Assembly (NCBI GenBank): GCA_948144175.1
Contig: CANXME010002010.1
Span: 2,368,501 to 2,432,500, forward strand
Direction of reading: 5' to 3'
DNA: 64,000 nt
Source of the DNA: Closterium sp. NIES-65
Lineage: Eukaryota; Streptophyta; Zygnematophyceae; Desmidiales; Closteriaceae
In this document: piece after piece, positions 1 through 10,245 of the stretch
Numbering within the stretch: the first letter of the stretch is position 1
Layout: each line of letters opens with the position of its first letter
Position numbers and translations under genes: made by a program
The notes under the pieces: model-generated
What the model was told of the DNA's origin: nothing
Seen by the model: the letters and a program-made list of their open reading frames with translations, nothing else
Database searches by the model: none

Positions 1-233
1 GCCCGTCTCGGCCCCTTAGCCGCCCGCGCGCCGCCCGTCCCGGCCCCTAGACGCCCGCGCGCCGCCCGTCCCGGCCCCTAGACGCCCGCGCGCCGCCCGT
101 CCCGGCCCCTTAGCCGCCCGCGCGACGCCCGTCCCGGCCCCTAGACGCCCGCGCGACGCCCGTCCCGGCCCCTAGACGCCCGCGCGACGCCCGTCCTGGC
201 CCCTTAGCCGCCAGCGCGCCGCCCATCTCGGCC
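1..233 (-). repeat. 31-32 bp GC-rich tandem repeat in the E0 leader
   Basis: About seven copies of a 31-32 base unit of the form GCCCGTCCCGGCCCCTAGAC plus CGCCCGCGCG follow one another, differing by CTAGA/TTAGC and GCC/GAC variants. It runs off the left edge. It lies downstream of the E0 primer site when read on the minus strand, so it is leader sequence. Similar GC-rich minisatellites fill the leaders of the copia elements here. Confidence 0.8.
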
Positions 234-377
234 GCACGCCGCTGAAATTTCAGCAGAGTTTCCCCTTAGCGGAAGTCACGTGCAACCTCTAGAACTCCAC
301 TTAGGCACGCCCACAGGCCATGGTGGGTTTAGGAGGGTCTTGACACTTCAGTAGACTCTCCACAAAGTCCTTAATCC
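234..377 (-). other. E0 leader between tandem repeat and primer site
   Basis: This stretch has no gene. It holds a perfect 14-base palindrome, GCTGAAATTTCAGC, at 241-254, then moderately GC-rich unique sequence up to the primer-binding site. Confidence 0.5.
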
Positions 378-389
378 GCTCTGATACCA
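378..389 (-). promoter_or_regulatory. E0 primer-binding site
   Basis: The + strand reads GCTCTGATACCA, so the minus strand gives TGGTATCAGAGC, complementary to the 3' end of initiator-Met tRNA. It is separated by two bases from the LTR that starts at 392. This is where minus-strand DNA synthesis would be primed. Confidence 0.8.
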
Positions 390-518
390 CTTGTTAGAGA
401 CTAAGGACGGAGTCTATGAAGATTAGGTGCCCAAATTTCTCAAAATCGTTGGTCTCAATTTCTGGACAGAAACGTCGACTTCACAAGAAACGTTGTCGAC
501 AAAAGGTGCACTGTTTGA

Positions 519-651
519 TGTCAGAATACTATATAGCTTATACATTTGTGTAGGCTATAGTGGGGTATCCCATAGGGGGTACAACCTTATTTGGGTTAGT
601 ACTTGTACTCACTCATTTCATAGTTGATTCATTCTCGTTTCAATCTTCACA
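519..651 (+). repeat. E1 5' LTR
   Basis: This 133-base LTR starts TGTCAGAATACT and ends CTTCACA. It contains the core GGCTATAGTGGGGTA followed by GGGGGTACAAC, which recurs in nearly every copia LTR of this window. Confidence 0.97.
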
Positions 652-680
652 TGGTATCGAGCAGGTTCCCTCGTGGGAAC
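652..680 (+). promoter_or_regulatory. E1 primer-binding site and adjacent hairpin
   Basis: TGGTATCGAGC directly follows the LTR. It matches the initiator-Met site TGGTATCAGAGC except for one missing A. A GTTCCC / GGGAAC inverted repeat at 665-670 and 675-680 with a four-base loop follows at once; the same hairpin occurs in E2, E7 and E10. A degenerate form of the GGGCCCACC box (AGGCCCTAC) is at 689-697. Confidence 0.8.
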
Positions 681-788
681 TGTTCCTAAGGCCCTACTAC
701 TGCTTCCGCTGCTACTCGATCTGTCGCACGCCCCGCGGCGTGCGACCTAGCGCGCGGCGATTTTCTTTCTGGCGCGCGCCCTGAGGCG

Positions 789-1510
789 CGCGACCCCGCC
801 TCTCTCGTCGCGGCCCCGCCCCTTGTCGCGGCCCCGCCCTACGTTGCGGCCCCGCCCTACGTTGCGGCCCCGCCCTACGTCGCGGCCCCGCCCCTCGTCG
901 CGGCCCCTGCCGCCCTTGTCGCGGCCCCGCCCTACGTTGCGGCCCCACCCTACGTCGCGGCCCCGCCCCTTGTCGCGGCCCCGCCACCTCTCGTCGCGGC
1001 CCCGCCATCTCTCCTCGCGGCCCCGCCACTCTCCTCGCGGCCCCGCCCTTCGTTGCAGCCCCTGCCGCCCTTCGTTGCGGCCCCTGCCGCCCTTCGTCGC
1101 GGCCCATGCCGCCCTTCGTCGCGGCCCCTGCCGCCCTTCGTCGCGGCCCCTGCCGCCCTTCGTCGCGGCCCCTGCCGCCATTCTCCACCGCGGCCCCGCC
1201 ACCTCCCTTGCGGCCCCGCAGCCCTGCACCGACCCGGCCCCGCCTCTGCTGGCCCCGTCGCCTGCTCCTGCGGCCCTGGCTCCACCTCTCCCGGCCCCGT
1301 CGCTGCCTCTGCTGGCCCCGTCGCCGCTCCACCCGGCCCCGCCGCCGTCCCCAGGCGACCCCGCCGTAACCACCGAGCCGCCGGCGCCGCCAAGCTAGTG
1401 CCGAGTCACCCGAGCCGCCCGAGCCGCTCGAGCCGCCCGAGCCGCCCGAGCCGCCCGAGCCGCCCGAGCCACCCGAGCCGCCCGAGCCGCCCGAGCCGCA
1501 GCGCCACCTA
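789..1510 (+). repeat. GC-rich minisatellites in the E1 leader
   Basis: From 789 to about 1200 units of the type GTCGCGGCCCCGCC plus a variable tail repeat some twenty times. From about 1396 to 1510 a 9-base unit, CCGCCCGAG, repeats. Long open frames exist here on both strands in several phases, as expected of stop-poor GC-rich repeats; none matches a protein family, so I treat them as non-coding. Confidence 0.85.
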
Positions 1511-1551
1511 AGCCGCCAGAGCCGCCGGGTCGCCGAGCCGCCGAGCTGCAG

Positions 1552-3969
1552 TTGCTGCCGAGCAGCCGTACCGCTGAGTCGCCCGTGCAGCCGAGCCGCC
1601 TGAGTCGCCCGAGCCGCAGTTGCTGCAGTGCCGCCGTGCCGCCGAGTCGCCCAGTCGCCGAGTCGTCGAGCCTCCTCTTCCCACCACTGGTGAGCCCCTG
1701 CCTTACTAGCGCGCTACCTGCTGCTTGCTTGGCTGCCTGCCTTACTGCTGCTACTCCTGCTCCTGCTTCTACTGGCGGCGGCCAGATGCAGCTCGAGCAA
1801 CGCCCACGCGCGTCTCTCACGCCCCAGCAGCTTCGTGAGTGGTACGCTCAGAGTAGAGGGTCTCTCAGTTCTATTCGCTGCTCTTACATGATTCGCACTG
1901 GTGCTCGGACTGGTCAGCCTTGTGGGACACCTAGTCACACACCGTCCCGCTGCTACGCCCGTCTGAGCGACGCCTGGCGTACCGAGTTTGGCGACGAGGC
2001 TGAGCTCCCTGACTGGGTGGAGTTGCTTAGGCAGAGGGTAGATATATTTGCTCTTGACTATGATGCTATTCTTACTGCCATGTATGCATTGCCTACTAGT
2101 GCTGACCGTGCCGGTCACCTGTGCGTACCGCCTGACCCGGGTATAGAGCCTGCTGCTCTAGCTGCTGGTGCGGCTGCTGCTCTGGGTGCTAGTGTGTCTC
2201 CTGCTCTAGGTACAGGTGCGGCTGCTGCTCTAGGTGCTAGGGAGTCTGCTTCCTCAGGTGCGGGTGAGTCTGCTCTCTCAGGTACCGCGTCGGCTCCGGC
2301 CTCTCACACCTTCACCCTTGACTCGGGGGCTTCCCGCTCCTTCTTTCGAGACTGCACCACACTCACGCCGCTTGGTCGTCCAGTTGCAGTCTCTCTAACA
2401 GACCCCTCTGGGGGCCCTGTCCTTGCTCACTTCTCCACTGTCCTCCCGTATCCGGCGGCCCCCTCTGGCACCCTGTCTGGTCTTTACCTCCCCTCGTTCT
2501 CTACAAACTTGGTGAGTGGTGCTGACCTGCAGGATGCGGGGGTTCACCAGTTCACTCCTGCGAGTCAGCGGGTGACCCACTGCACAGACGCTCGGACAGG
2601 CCGACACCTGGCCATGTTTACTCCTCGGCCGCGGTTGAGCCTGTACACACTGACCACTGCGTCTCCTCCAGTTGCTGAGCCTGGTAGGGTAGCTGCGTCG
2701 GGTCAGGTGTTTGCTGCACCGTCCAGGTCTGGTCCTGAGTGTGCACCCTGTTCGTGTCGTCTCCTGTCTCACAAGACTCTCCTCTGGCACCACCGCCTTG
2801 GTCACCCCTCTCTGCTTCGGCTCAGAAGCATGGCCTCTCGTCTTCTTGTTTCTGGTCTCCCCCGGTCCCTCCCTCCCCTTCCTCAGGGCCCTGGCCCTAC
2901 CTGTGTCCCCTGTGGCGAGGGGCGCCAGCGTGCTGCCCCTCACTCCTCCCAGTTTCCTCCGACAGAGGCCCCGTTGCAGACGCTTCACATGGACGTGTGG
3001 GGCCCAGCCCGCGTTCGTGGACAGGGTCACGAGCGCTACTTCCTGCTAGTTGTTGACGGCTACTCGCGTTACACCGAAGTCTTCCCCTTGCGCAGCAAGG
3101 GTGAAGTCACTGAGGTGCTGATCGACTGGATCCGCGCAGCTTGTCTCCAGCTCAGGCAGAGCTTTGGCTCGGACTTTCCTGTTCTGCGTCTGCACTCGGA
3201 CAGAGGCGGAGAGTTTTCCTCTGGCCTTCTGAGAGCCTACTATCGCGCACGGGGCATCCGTCCGACCTTCACGCTTCCGGACTCTCCGCAGCAAAATGGG
3301 ATTGCTGAGCGCCGCATTGGCATGGTCATGGACGTCGCTCGTACGTCTATGATGCATGCGGCTGCCCCCCATTTTCTGTGGACGTTTGCAGTCAGGTACG
3401 CGGCGCATCAGATCAACCTTCACCCCAGGGTCTCTAGGCCGGAGACCTCCCCAGCCTTGCTGTGGATGGGGAAGGTTGGCGATGCGTCGGCGTTCCGGGT
3501 CTGGGGATCTCGGGCATTTGTCCGCGACTTGTCTGCGGACAAGCTGTCCCCTCGTGCTGCTCCTTGCGTCTACCTGGGGTTCCCCCCTGACGCGCCTGGG
3601 TGGCAGTTCTACCACCCCACCTCTCGCCGTGTTCTGTCCTCCCAGGACGTCACGTTTGACGAGTCGGTCCCCTACTACCGCCTCTTCCTTTTCCGCACTC
3701 TGTCCCTCCCCCCGCCCCCGCTCTTCCTTTTACCAGGTCCCCCCCAGGTAGACCCCCTCCCCCCTCAGGGTCCTGCCCCTTCAGGTGTGTACCAGGTAGA
3801 CGCAGTCGAGCCTGTCGAGGTCACTGGTGACTCTAGTGCTGCTGAGGGTGTTGAGCCTGGGGGTGCTACGCCTGGGGGTGCTGGGCTTGGGGGTGCTGAG
3901 CCTGGGGGTGCTGAGCCTGGGGGTGCTGAGCCTGGAGGTGCTCCGCCTGGAGGTTCTCCGGGTGCTTAG
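1552..3969 (+). pseudogene. E1 polyprotein, N-terminal part: zinc finger, protease, integrase
   Basis: The frame is open from 1552, but a more plausible start is the ATG at 1786. The order seen is a TPQQLREWY motif, a Cys/His cluster (Cys-x13-Cys, then His and Cys) of nucleocapsid type, the aspartic protease motif LDSGAS near 2320, the pre-integrase zinc motif HHRLGH (about 2788) with a CVPC pair, then the integrase core: HMDVWGP, LHSDRGGEF and QQNGIAERR supply the D, D and E residues. It ends in GGAEP-type repeats at a TAG. The capsid-like gag domain present in E3 is absent. The protease and integrase motifs look intact, but the reading is cut from the RT by stops, so the copy is defective. 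Confidence 0.85.
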
Positions 3970-6569
3970 TCTCGCCGGGAGCCACTCTCTCCACAGGAGC
4001 TGCGCGAGTGGTTTGCCCGGCGCTGGAGCCGTGCTGCTGGTGCTGGAGGTTCGTCGGCTACTGAGGGTGCTGCTGTTGCGGGTCCCAGAGGTGCTCGTCC
4101 TGGGAGTACTGGAGCTGCTGGGCCTGCACGTTCGACTGGAGCTGGTGCTGCTGAGGGTGTTGGCGCTGAGACTACCACTGGCGGTCCTGCTGGGGGTGCT
4201 CCTGTTGATGCTGGAGGTTCTTGAGCTCCTGGAGGTGCTGCTGGAGCGGGTGCTCCTGCTGGAGGTACTGGTGCTGTCCTTGCTGTTTTTGGCGTCGCCA
4301 CGTGGCCTCGACCGTACTTCGTTCCAATCCTGCAGCAGGTTCTTGGTCTTCCACCTTCTACTGGTCCTCCTCCTCCCTTAGAGTGTCCACAGCCTGTCCC
4401 GTCACAGTTACAGTTGCAGCCTACCTCCCCTTTGCCTGCTCCTTCTCCCTACACTGGTCCTACTGTGGGTCTTGCTGAGCGTCGTGAGCTTGCGTCTCGC
4501 CCTACGACGCCTGTCCGTGCTGCTCGCGCTAGTGGTCGTGGTTCGCGTCCGCAACCTCCTCCTGTCCCTGGCACGCACAAGATGTCTCTGCGTCCGTCCA
4601 CTGCTCCTATGCGTGCCCCTTTGCCTTCTCCTCCTGAGTCCTCTCTTCTTGCTCTTACCGACCCGGAGTCGGACTCTCTTCGTGCTGCCAGTCCTACTGT
4701 CACGCGTCTCCTGGCTACTGTCGTCACTGACCCTTCTTTCGAGTCCACTGTTGCGTCTGCCCTAGTTGCTGAGCTCGTCGACTTTGCTGCTCGCTGTCGC
4801 CTAGACTACGCTGCTAGTCTTGACGCTGAGTCTGAGTCTGTCTGTCCTCCGTTCGTCGAGGGTGAGTGTGCTCTTGGCACGGACGTCCTTGAAGACAGGC
4901 AGGAGGAGTTCCACTGTCTGGCAGCTGCTTCACCTCATCTCGTGTCCGTACTGCTTACCCCTGAGGGAGACCCGGATGCACTTGACATCCCGACTCCGCG
5001 CTCTTACGCGGAGGCGATAGAGGGTCCCTACTCCTCTCAGTGGCAGGCAGCTATGCATGCAAAGATGGCTTCCTGGAAGTCCACAGGCACCTACGTTGAC
5101 GCTGTCCCCCCTCCTGGGGCGAACATTGTCAGTGGCATGTGGATTTTCAGGGTGAAGCGGCTGCCGGGTTCTCCGCCTGTCTTCAAGGCGCGTTACGTGG
5201 CTCGTGGCTTCAGTCAGCGGCAGGGAGTTGACTACTTTCAGACCTTCTCTCCCACCCCGAAGATGACCACTCTTCGGATACTGCTGCACGTTGCTGCTCA
5301 GCGTGACTACGAGCTGCACTCTCTCTCGACTTTAGCACTGCTTTCTTGCAGGGCAGCTTGCACGAGGAGATCTGGCTACGCCGCCCACCTGGCTTCACTG
5401 GGTCTTTCCCTCCTGGTACCCAGTGGAGTCTCCGGCGTCCAGTCTACAATCTCCGCCAGGCGCCACGAGAGTGGCACGACACACTGAGGACTACGCTTGC
5501 GGCTCTTGGGTTTGCTCCTTCTATTGCTGACCCGTCGCTGTTTCTGCGCACCGACACCTCTCTGCCGCCGTTCTACATCCTCGTGTACGTCGACGACTTG
5601 GTCTTTGCCATAGCTGACACTGCTGGACTCGCCTATGTGAAGTCTGAGCTGCAGAAGAGACACACGTGCACAGACCTGGGTGAACTGCGCAGCTACCTTG
5701 GCTTGCAGATCACCCGGGACAGAGCACGCCGCACCATTACCCTGACTCAGTCACACATGGTGCAGCAGGTCCTTCAGCGCTTCGGCTTCACATACTCCTC
5801 GCCTCAGGCCACTCCTCTGCCTACTCGCCACTCGCTCTCAGGTTTGCCTTCGGATGAGTCCGTAGAGTCGAGTGGTCCGTACCCAGAGGTTGTTGGCTGC
5901 CTCATGTACCTGATGACCTGCATACGACCTGACCTTGCATACCTTCTTAGCATTCTTGCACGCCTTGTTGCTCCTGGGAGACACCGACCAGAGCAGATGG
6001 CTGCAGCGAAGAGGGTGTTGCGCTACTTGTGCAGTACGTCGGGCATGGGGCTAGTGCTTGGAGGGCGGAGTCCAGTGGTCCTCACTGGGCACGCAGACGC
6101 TTCTTGGGCTGACGACCAGGCTACGCAGCGGACGTCCTAGTGTTACACCTTCAGCCTTGGTTCTGGCTCTGTTTCGTAGCGGGCTACTCGCTCGTCTTCT
6201 GTTCTTGGCTCCAGTTGTGAGGCTGAGATCTACGCGGGGGCCATGGCTGCACAGGAGCTTCGCTGGCTCACCTACCTGCTGACCGACCTTGGAGAGCCGC
6301 CTCGTTCTCCTCCAGTCCTGTACGTAGACAACAAGGCCATGCTGGCCTTGTGTCAAGAGCAGCGACTGGAGCACAGAACAAAGCACATTGCTCTCCGCTA
6401 CTTCCTTGCTCGTGAGCTACAGCAGCGTGGACAGTTGCGGCTTGCGTACGTGGCCTCTGAGGCCAACACTGCTGATGTCTTCACCAAGGCAATTCCGCCT
6501 TGTGATCATCAGCGCTTCTGCACTCAGCTGGGTCTTGTGCTCGTCTTGCCTCACTTGCTCTCCTCTTGA
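3970..6569 (+). pseudogene. E1 polyprotein, C-terminal part: spacer, reverse transcriptase, RNase H
   Basis: The same frame continues through a low-complexity spacer that repeats the LREWF motif, has a second stop (TGA at 4222) and reaches the RT domain. A frameshift near 5330, just before the DFSTAF motif, moves the rest to another frame. RT shows the YVDDLVFA catalytic box near 5585. RNase H shows HADASWADD near 6090, then two nonsense codons (TAG at 6138, where other copies have CAG, and TAG near 6177, where they have TGG). The last part, with EIYAGAM and KHIALRYFLA, is open to 6569. The role would be cDNA synthesis in the virus-like particle; this copy cannot make it. Confidence 0.9.
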
Positions 6570-6781
6570 CCTTGCTTGTACTCTCACATATATATATACC
6601 TGCTCTTGCTTGTCTAACTTTATATATATGTGTGTACTCTTGCATGTGAACTGGCTGTGTGGCCTTGACCCTGTGCTCGGACTGTGTGGTGACTTTGTGA
6701 TCCACCCTGAGCTTTCTTTGCTTTGCTTTACTTGACTGGTCTTGTGACCCCTTGTTCTCCCCCATTTTGCCTATGGGGGTG
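6570..6781 (+). promoter_or_regulatory. E1 3' untranslated region and polypurine tract
   Basis: This untranslated tail has TATATATA stretches and the segment CTTGTGACCCCTTGTTCTCC that also occurs before the 3' LTRs of the other copia copies. It ends in ATGGGGGTG (6773-6781), the likely plus-strand primer, directly before the 3' LTR. Confidence 0.8.
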
Positions 6782-6914
6782 TGTCAGAATACTGTATAGC
6801 TTATATATTTGTGTAGGCTATAGTGGATTATCCCATAGGGGGTACAACCCAATTTGGGTTAGTACTTGTACTCACTCATTTCATAGTTGATTCATTCTCG
6901 TTTCAATCTTCACA
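6782..6914 (+). repeat. E1 3' LTR
   Basis: It is the same length as the 5' LTR, with six substitutions, all in the first half. It is followed by the TTTGA duplication. Confidence 0.97.
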
Positions 6915-7508
6915 TTTGAATCCCATGAAATTCGAATATGTTGTAGCCCTAGACCGTGGCTACATTTCCCAATTTGAATCATATCTTGAGCTATGCTTTT
7001 TGGCGCATTAGGGGGTATGCTGCCACAGAAATTTAACTCAATCACAATTAACTCACAAGTCCCACAAAAGAACATTAGAGAAGCACTAAACCTGGTAGGA
7101 GGGGAAGAGGAGGACGAGAGGGAAGGTCCCAAGAGAGAGTCCCCAACCAAGGAAACCCCATGCCACAAAATTCCCTTCCCCATAGGCAACAAACTTTGAC
7201 CTTTGTCACTTTCCAACCCATGCCATCCACCTCACCACAACTTGGCCACACTTACCAACCTGGTTTGGCTTCACCCAGCCTCTTGGCAGCATCTACAGTG
7301 ATGGGTTCGAATTTCCCAACCCCCACAAGTCTGTACCCCATATTGAGTCAATGCCACAACTTCCCAAAGTAGCTGCAACCAAAATATATAAGCATACGAA
7401 CTCCAATGTTCCTAACTTTCTTGGTTGTGCTCCGATCGCGACGATTCTTGGTTCGTCGGAAAGCTCTTGAGTAGAAGAATCACTTCAGATATTTGCTCAA
7501 GCCAAATA

Positions 7509-7510
<2 letters not shown>

Positions 7511-7562
<52 letters not shown>

Positions 7563-7580
7563 ACACACACACACACACAC
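7511..7580. repeat. CA/TG dinucleotide microsatellite
   Basis: Some thirty CA units, interrupted once by TA near 7557, lie inside the E0 LTR. Frames reading through it give only Thr-His or Cys-Val repeats and are not genes. Confidence 0.98.
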
Positions 7581-7697
7581 AAAATCCAAACCACACAAGA
7601 CACAAATTTCTTGCACACGCTCACACCACGCATGCAACGCACAAACACATGATGGCAGGCAAACAGACGTGAATGCGTATGGTTGCATCACACAACA

Positions 7698-9828
7698 GGA
7701 ACGCAGGTAGGGGCAGGCCTCGGAGGGAGGGGAGGGAGGGACCGGGGAAGACTAGAGACAAGGACATAGGAGGCCATGCCTCGGAGATGAGGCAGGGAGG
7801 GGTGACCAAGGCGGTGGTGCCAAAGGAGAGTCTGGTGGGACACGAGACGACACGAGCAGGGAGTAGACTTAGGACCTGACCTGGACGTTGCAGCAAACAC
7901 CTGACTCGACGCAGCTACCTGACCAGACTCGGCAACCGGAGGAGACTCAGTAGTCAGTGTGTATAGTCTCGACCCCGGCCGACGGGTGAACGTGGCCAAG
8001 TGTCGGCCCGTCCGAGCACAAGTACAGTGGGTCACCCGCTGACTCGCAGGAGTGAACTGGTCAGCCCCCCGATCCTGTAGATCAGCACCACTCACCAAGT
8101 TCGTAGAGAACGAGGGGAGGTAGAAACCTGACAGGGTGCCAGAGGGGGCCGCCGGACACGGTAGGACAGTGGAGAAGCTAGCAAGGACAGGACCCCCAGA
8201 GGGGTCCTCCAGGGAGACCGCAACCGGCCGATTAAGCGGCGTAAGCGTGGTGCGGTCTCGAAAGAAGGAGCGGGAAGCACCCGAGTCAAGGGTGAAGATG
8301 TGTAAGGCCTGAGCCGACGTGGTTCCTGAGAGAGCAGACTCACCAGCACCTGGGGCAGCAGACGCACTAGCACCTAGAGCAGTAGCCTCACCAGCAGCTA
8401 GAGTAGCAGCCTCAATGCCTAGGTCAGGCGGAACACATAGGTAACAGTCACCCACATCACTAGTAAACACATCATACATGGCAGCAAGAATAGCATCATA
8501 ATCAAGATCAAAGATAGCAACCCCCGCCCTAGACAGATCTCCCCAGCGAGGGATCTCAATGGCGTCAGGGAACTGGTGACGCCAAGCGTCTGTTAGGCGG
8601 CCGAAGCAGTGCTGGGTGGAGTGCGGCCCCCCGCACTGCTCACCAGCGTGGTCGTTAGTACGGAGGACGTAGGTGCAGGGACCAGTACCCCCACCTCGCT
8701 GACGCCCCGCGTACCCCTCACGAAGCTGCTGGGGGGACCGGGTCTCACAACTGCGCTGCTGCTGCTGGCGCGGACCACCACCGGAACCACTCCTCTGCGC
8801 AGAGCCGCGACCAGCTCCACCGCTGCTGCCGCCGCCTCCGCCACCTCCGCCGCCTCCACCACCTCCGCCGCCTCCGCCACCTCCGCCGCCTCCGCTCCCT
8901 CCGCCACCGCCGCCGCCTCCTCCGCCTCCACTGCTGCCACCGACACCTCCACCCCCGCCACCACTCCCACCACCACCCCCACCCCCTCCACTGCCTCCAC
9001 TACCACCTCCACCGTCCCCGCCAGCCCCTCCAGCGCCCTTGCCCCCCTTGCCCTTGCCGGTGCGGCGCCTCCCGCTAGGGGCAGACGCAGCGCCGACCGA
9101 CTCGAAACCAACGAGGTCGGCCGCAGCAGCAGAAGCAACAGAGGGCAAGAGGGGGGAGGGGGAACACCCCTCAAAGACGGGGCTGCGAGGGTCACCACGA
9201 GAGGCTCCTACAGCAACTATGCTCTTCTTCGCTGCTAGGAGGCGCTCCTTGAGGAGGTCAACGGTGAGTGTGGTGGGGCAAACTTAGAGGAAGTGGTCCC
9301 TGACTAAACGAAGGGAGTCAGGGAGCCGGGTGACTATGTAGTAGAGGGTGATGTACATGGGGGGGGTTTCTTGGCACAGAACTCAGCAGGAAGCGCAGCG
9401 CGGTAGAAAGTGTCACTAGTGCGAAGGTGCGTAATGAGGTCAGCGACTGTGGGAAAGGCAGCAAGGTCAGGGAGCAGGTACGGCAGCATGAGCCGGCTAA
9501 GAGAAGCAGTGGCAGGGGAAGAGTAGCGTGCAACTACAGCGTCGTACAAGGTCATAACAATCTTGTACTGACTAAAGTGCGCACGCTCAGTGGTCGGTAA
9601 GTGGCGACGCACAGCAAGACGGGCAGCAGTATCGCGTGTGGCCCGCTGTGAGCGAACAGTGCTGTAAGCAGTAGTAGGCGGGGCAAAAGAGGCACTAGAG
9701 GTGAGATCGAACAGGGAGAGTCCGTCTGCGCGATCGCTTTGGAAGAACAGCTGGAGGTCATCAACCCAGACCTCAAAGTCAACAGCATGACCCTCACCAT
9801 CAAAGGTAAGGACACCGGGGGTCGCCAT
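7698..9828 (-). pseudogene. E2 gag, protease and pre-integrase region
   Basis: Reading leftwards from the ATG at 9828 (MATPGVL), a capsid-like gag domain of about 160 residues is open until an 8-base C run near 9360 throws it out of frame. A stop (TAA near 9286) and a long polyglycine linker follow, then LREGYAGR, the Cys/His cluster GPCTYVLR...CGGPH...HC, the IFDLDYDAILAAMY block, protease LDSGAS, and HHRLGH of the integrase zinc region, which ends at CVP where E0 begins. Gag would form the particle, the protease would cut the polyprotein. The copy is broken by the frameshift, the stop and the E0 insertion. Confidence 0.85.
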
Positions 9829-10067
9829 GACAGCAGTGGTCTAGCAGGTAGTGATCTCACCAGTCCGAGTGAGTAGGGCCGGGGCGCGCCGGTAGGATCA
9901 GTAGCGGCTCGACGGTGGCTCGGCGGCTCGGCGGCTGGGCAGCTCGGCTGCAGGGCAGCTCGGCTGCTCGGTGGCTCGGTGGCTCGGCTGCTGGGCGGCT
10001 CGGCTGCTGGGTGGCTCGGCTATTGGGCGGCTCGGCTGTTGGGCGGCTCGGCTGCTGGGCGGCTCGG
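9829..10067 (-). other. E2 leader, gag-proximal part
   Basis: This is untranslated leader made mostly of a 16-17 base unit of the type GGCGGCTCGGCTGCTGG. E3 is inserted in it and CTCGG (10063-10067) is the duplicated target. Confidence 0.8.
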
Positions 10068-10198
10068 TGTCAGAGTATTATAGCTGATGCATGTTTGTAG
10101 GCTATAGTGGGGTAGCACATATGGGGTACAGCTTTCTAGGGTTGTATTTGTACCCAACTCTGACTTAGTCATTTTCATCCCTGTTCACTTCTTTCACA
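10068..10198 (+). repeat. E3 5' LTR
   Basis: This 131-base LTR runs from TGTCAGAGTATTATAGC to CTTTCACA. It has the core GGCTATAGTGGGGTA...ATGGGGTACAG. It differs from the 3' copy only at one C/T. Confidence 0.98.
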
Positions 10199-10245
10199 TG
10201 GTATAGAGCGGGTCCTTCCTTAGGATGGTTTTTTTAGGGCCCACC
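10199..10245 (+). promoter_or_regulatory. E3 primer-binding site, short hairpin and GGGCCCACC box
   Basis: TGGTATAGAGC at 10199-10209 is the initiator-Met site lacking one C. A weak TCCT/AGGA inverted repeat (10213-10225) and a T run precede GGGCCCACC at 10237-10245. The same box follows the primer site in E2, E5, E7, E9, E10 and the TRIM. Confidence 0.75.

Larger units (their letters stand above)
519..6914 (+). mobile_element. E1, complete Ty1/copia element, gag-poor type
   Basis: The element is 6,396 bases with 133-base LTRs, a primer site, a GC-rich leader, a broken gag-pol reading and a polypurine tract. TTTGA flanks it on both sides (514-518 and 6915-6919), the 5-bp target duplication. 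The two LTRs differ at 6 of 133 positions by eye, so the insertion is not recent. It lies in the LTR of E0. Unlike E2, E3, E7, E8 and E10 it has no capsid-like gag domain (the one that starts MATPSVL). E5 shares that layout. Confidence 0.96.
1..7697 (-). mobile_element. LTR retrotransposon E0, 5' end only, split by E1
   Basis: A 12-base match to the initiator-Met tRNA primer site (minus-strand TGGTATCAGAGC) lies two bases from a sequence that opens TGTTAGAGAC on + and closes CACAACA at 7697, so its ends are an inverted TGTT...AACA as expected of an LTR. The LTR is cut by E1 at 519-6914. On the right it stops exactly where the E2 pol reading resumes (GGAACGCAGG). E0 therefore reads leftwards: its LTR and leader are here and its coding body and second LTR should lie left of base 1. 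No coding domain of E0 is visible, so copia or gypsy cannot be decided. The boundaries rest on terminal motifs and on comparison with the uninterrupted E8 sequence near 50640. Confidence 0.6.
392..7697 (-). repeat. 5' LTR of E0 (about 905 bp) split by E1
   Basis: The two pieces are 392-518 and 6920-7697; the five bases TTTGA at 514-518 recur at 6915-6919 as the E1 target duplication. Without E1 the LTR is about 905 bases, AT-richer than its surroundings, and contains a long CA microsatellite. Read on the minus strand it starts TGTTGTGTGATGC and ends GTCTCTAACA. The region 6920-7510 has no open reading frame that resembles a gene; short frames there look accidental. Confidence 0.6.

Noticed and set aside
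1..240. CRISPR-like array because of regular 31-32 base repeats
   Set aside because: Units are directly tandem without spacers, and the setting is a retrotransposon leader in a eukaryotic genome.
712..1398. Long overlapping open frames on both strands (up to 200 codons)
   Set aside because: They run through GC-rich minisatellites of the E1 leader in several phases at once, with Arg/Gly/Pro repeats and no family likeness.
7412..7691. Frames of Cys-Val and Thr-His repeats
   Set aside because: They are translations of the CA/TG microsatellite in the E0 LTR.
7698..9828. E2 as a simply 5'-truncated element
   Set aside because: The break at CVP coincides with the terminal ACA of a TG...CA repeat next to a primer site (E0), so interruption fits better than truncation.
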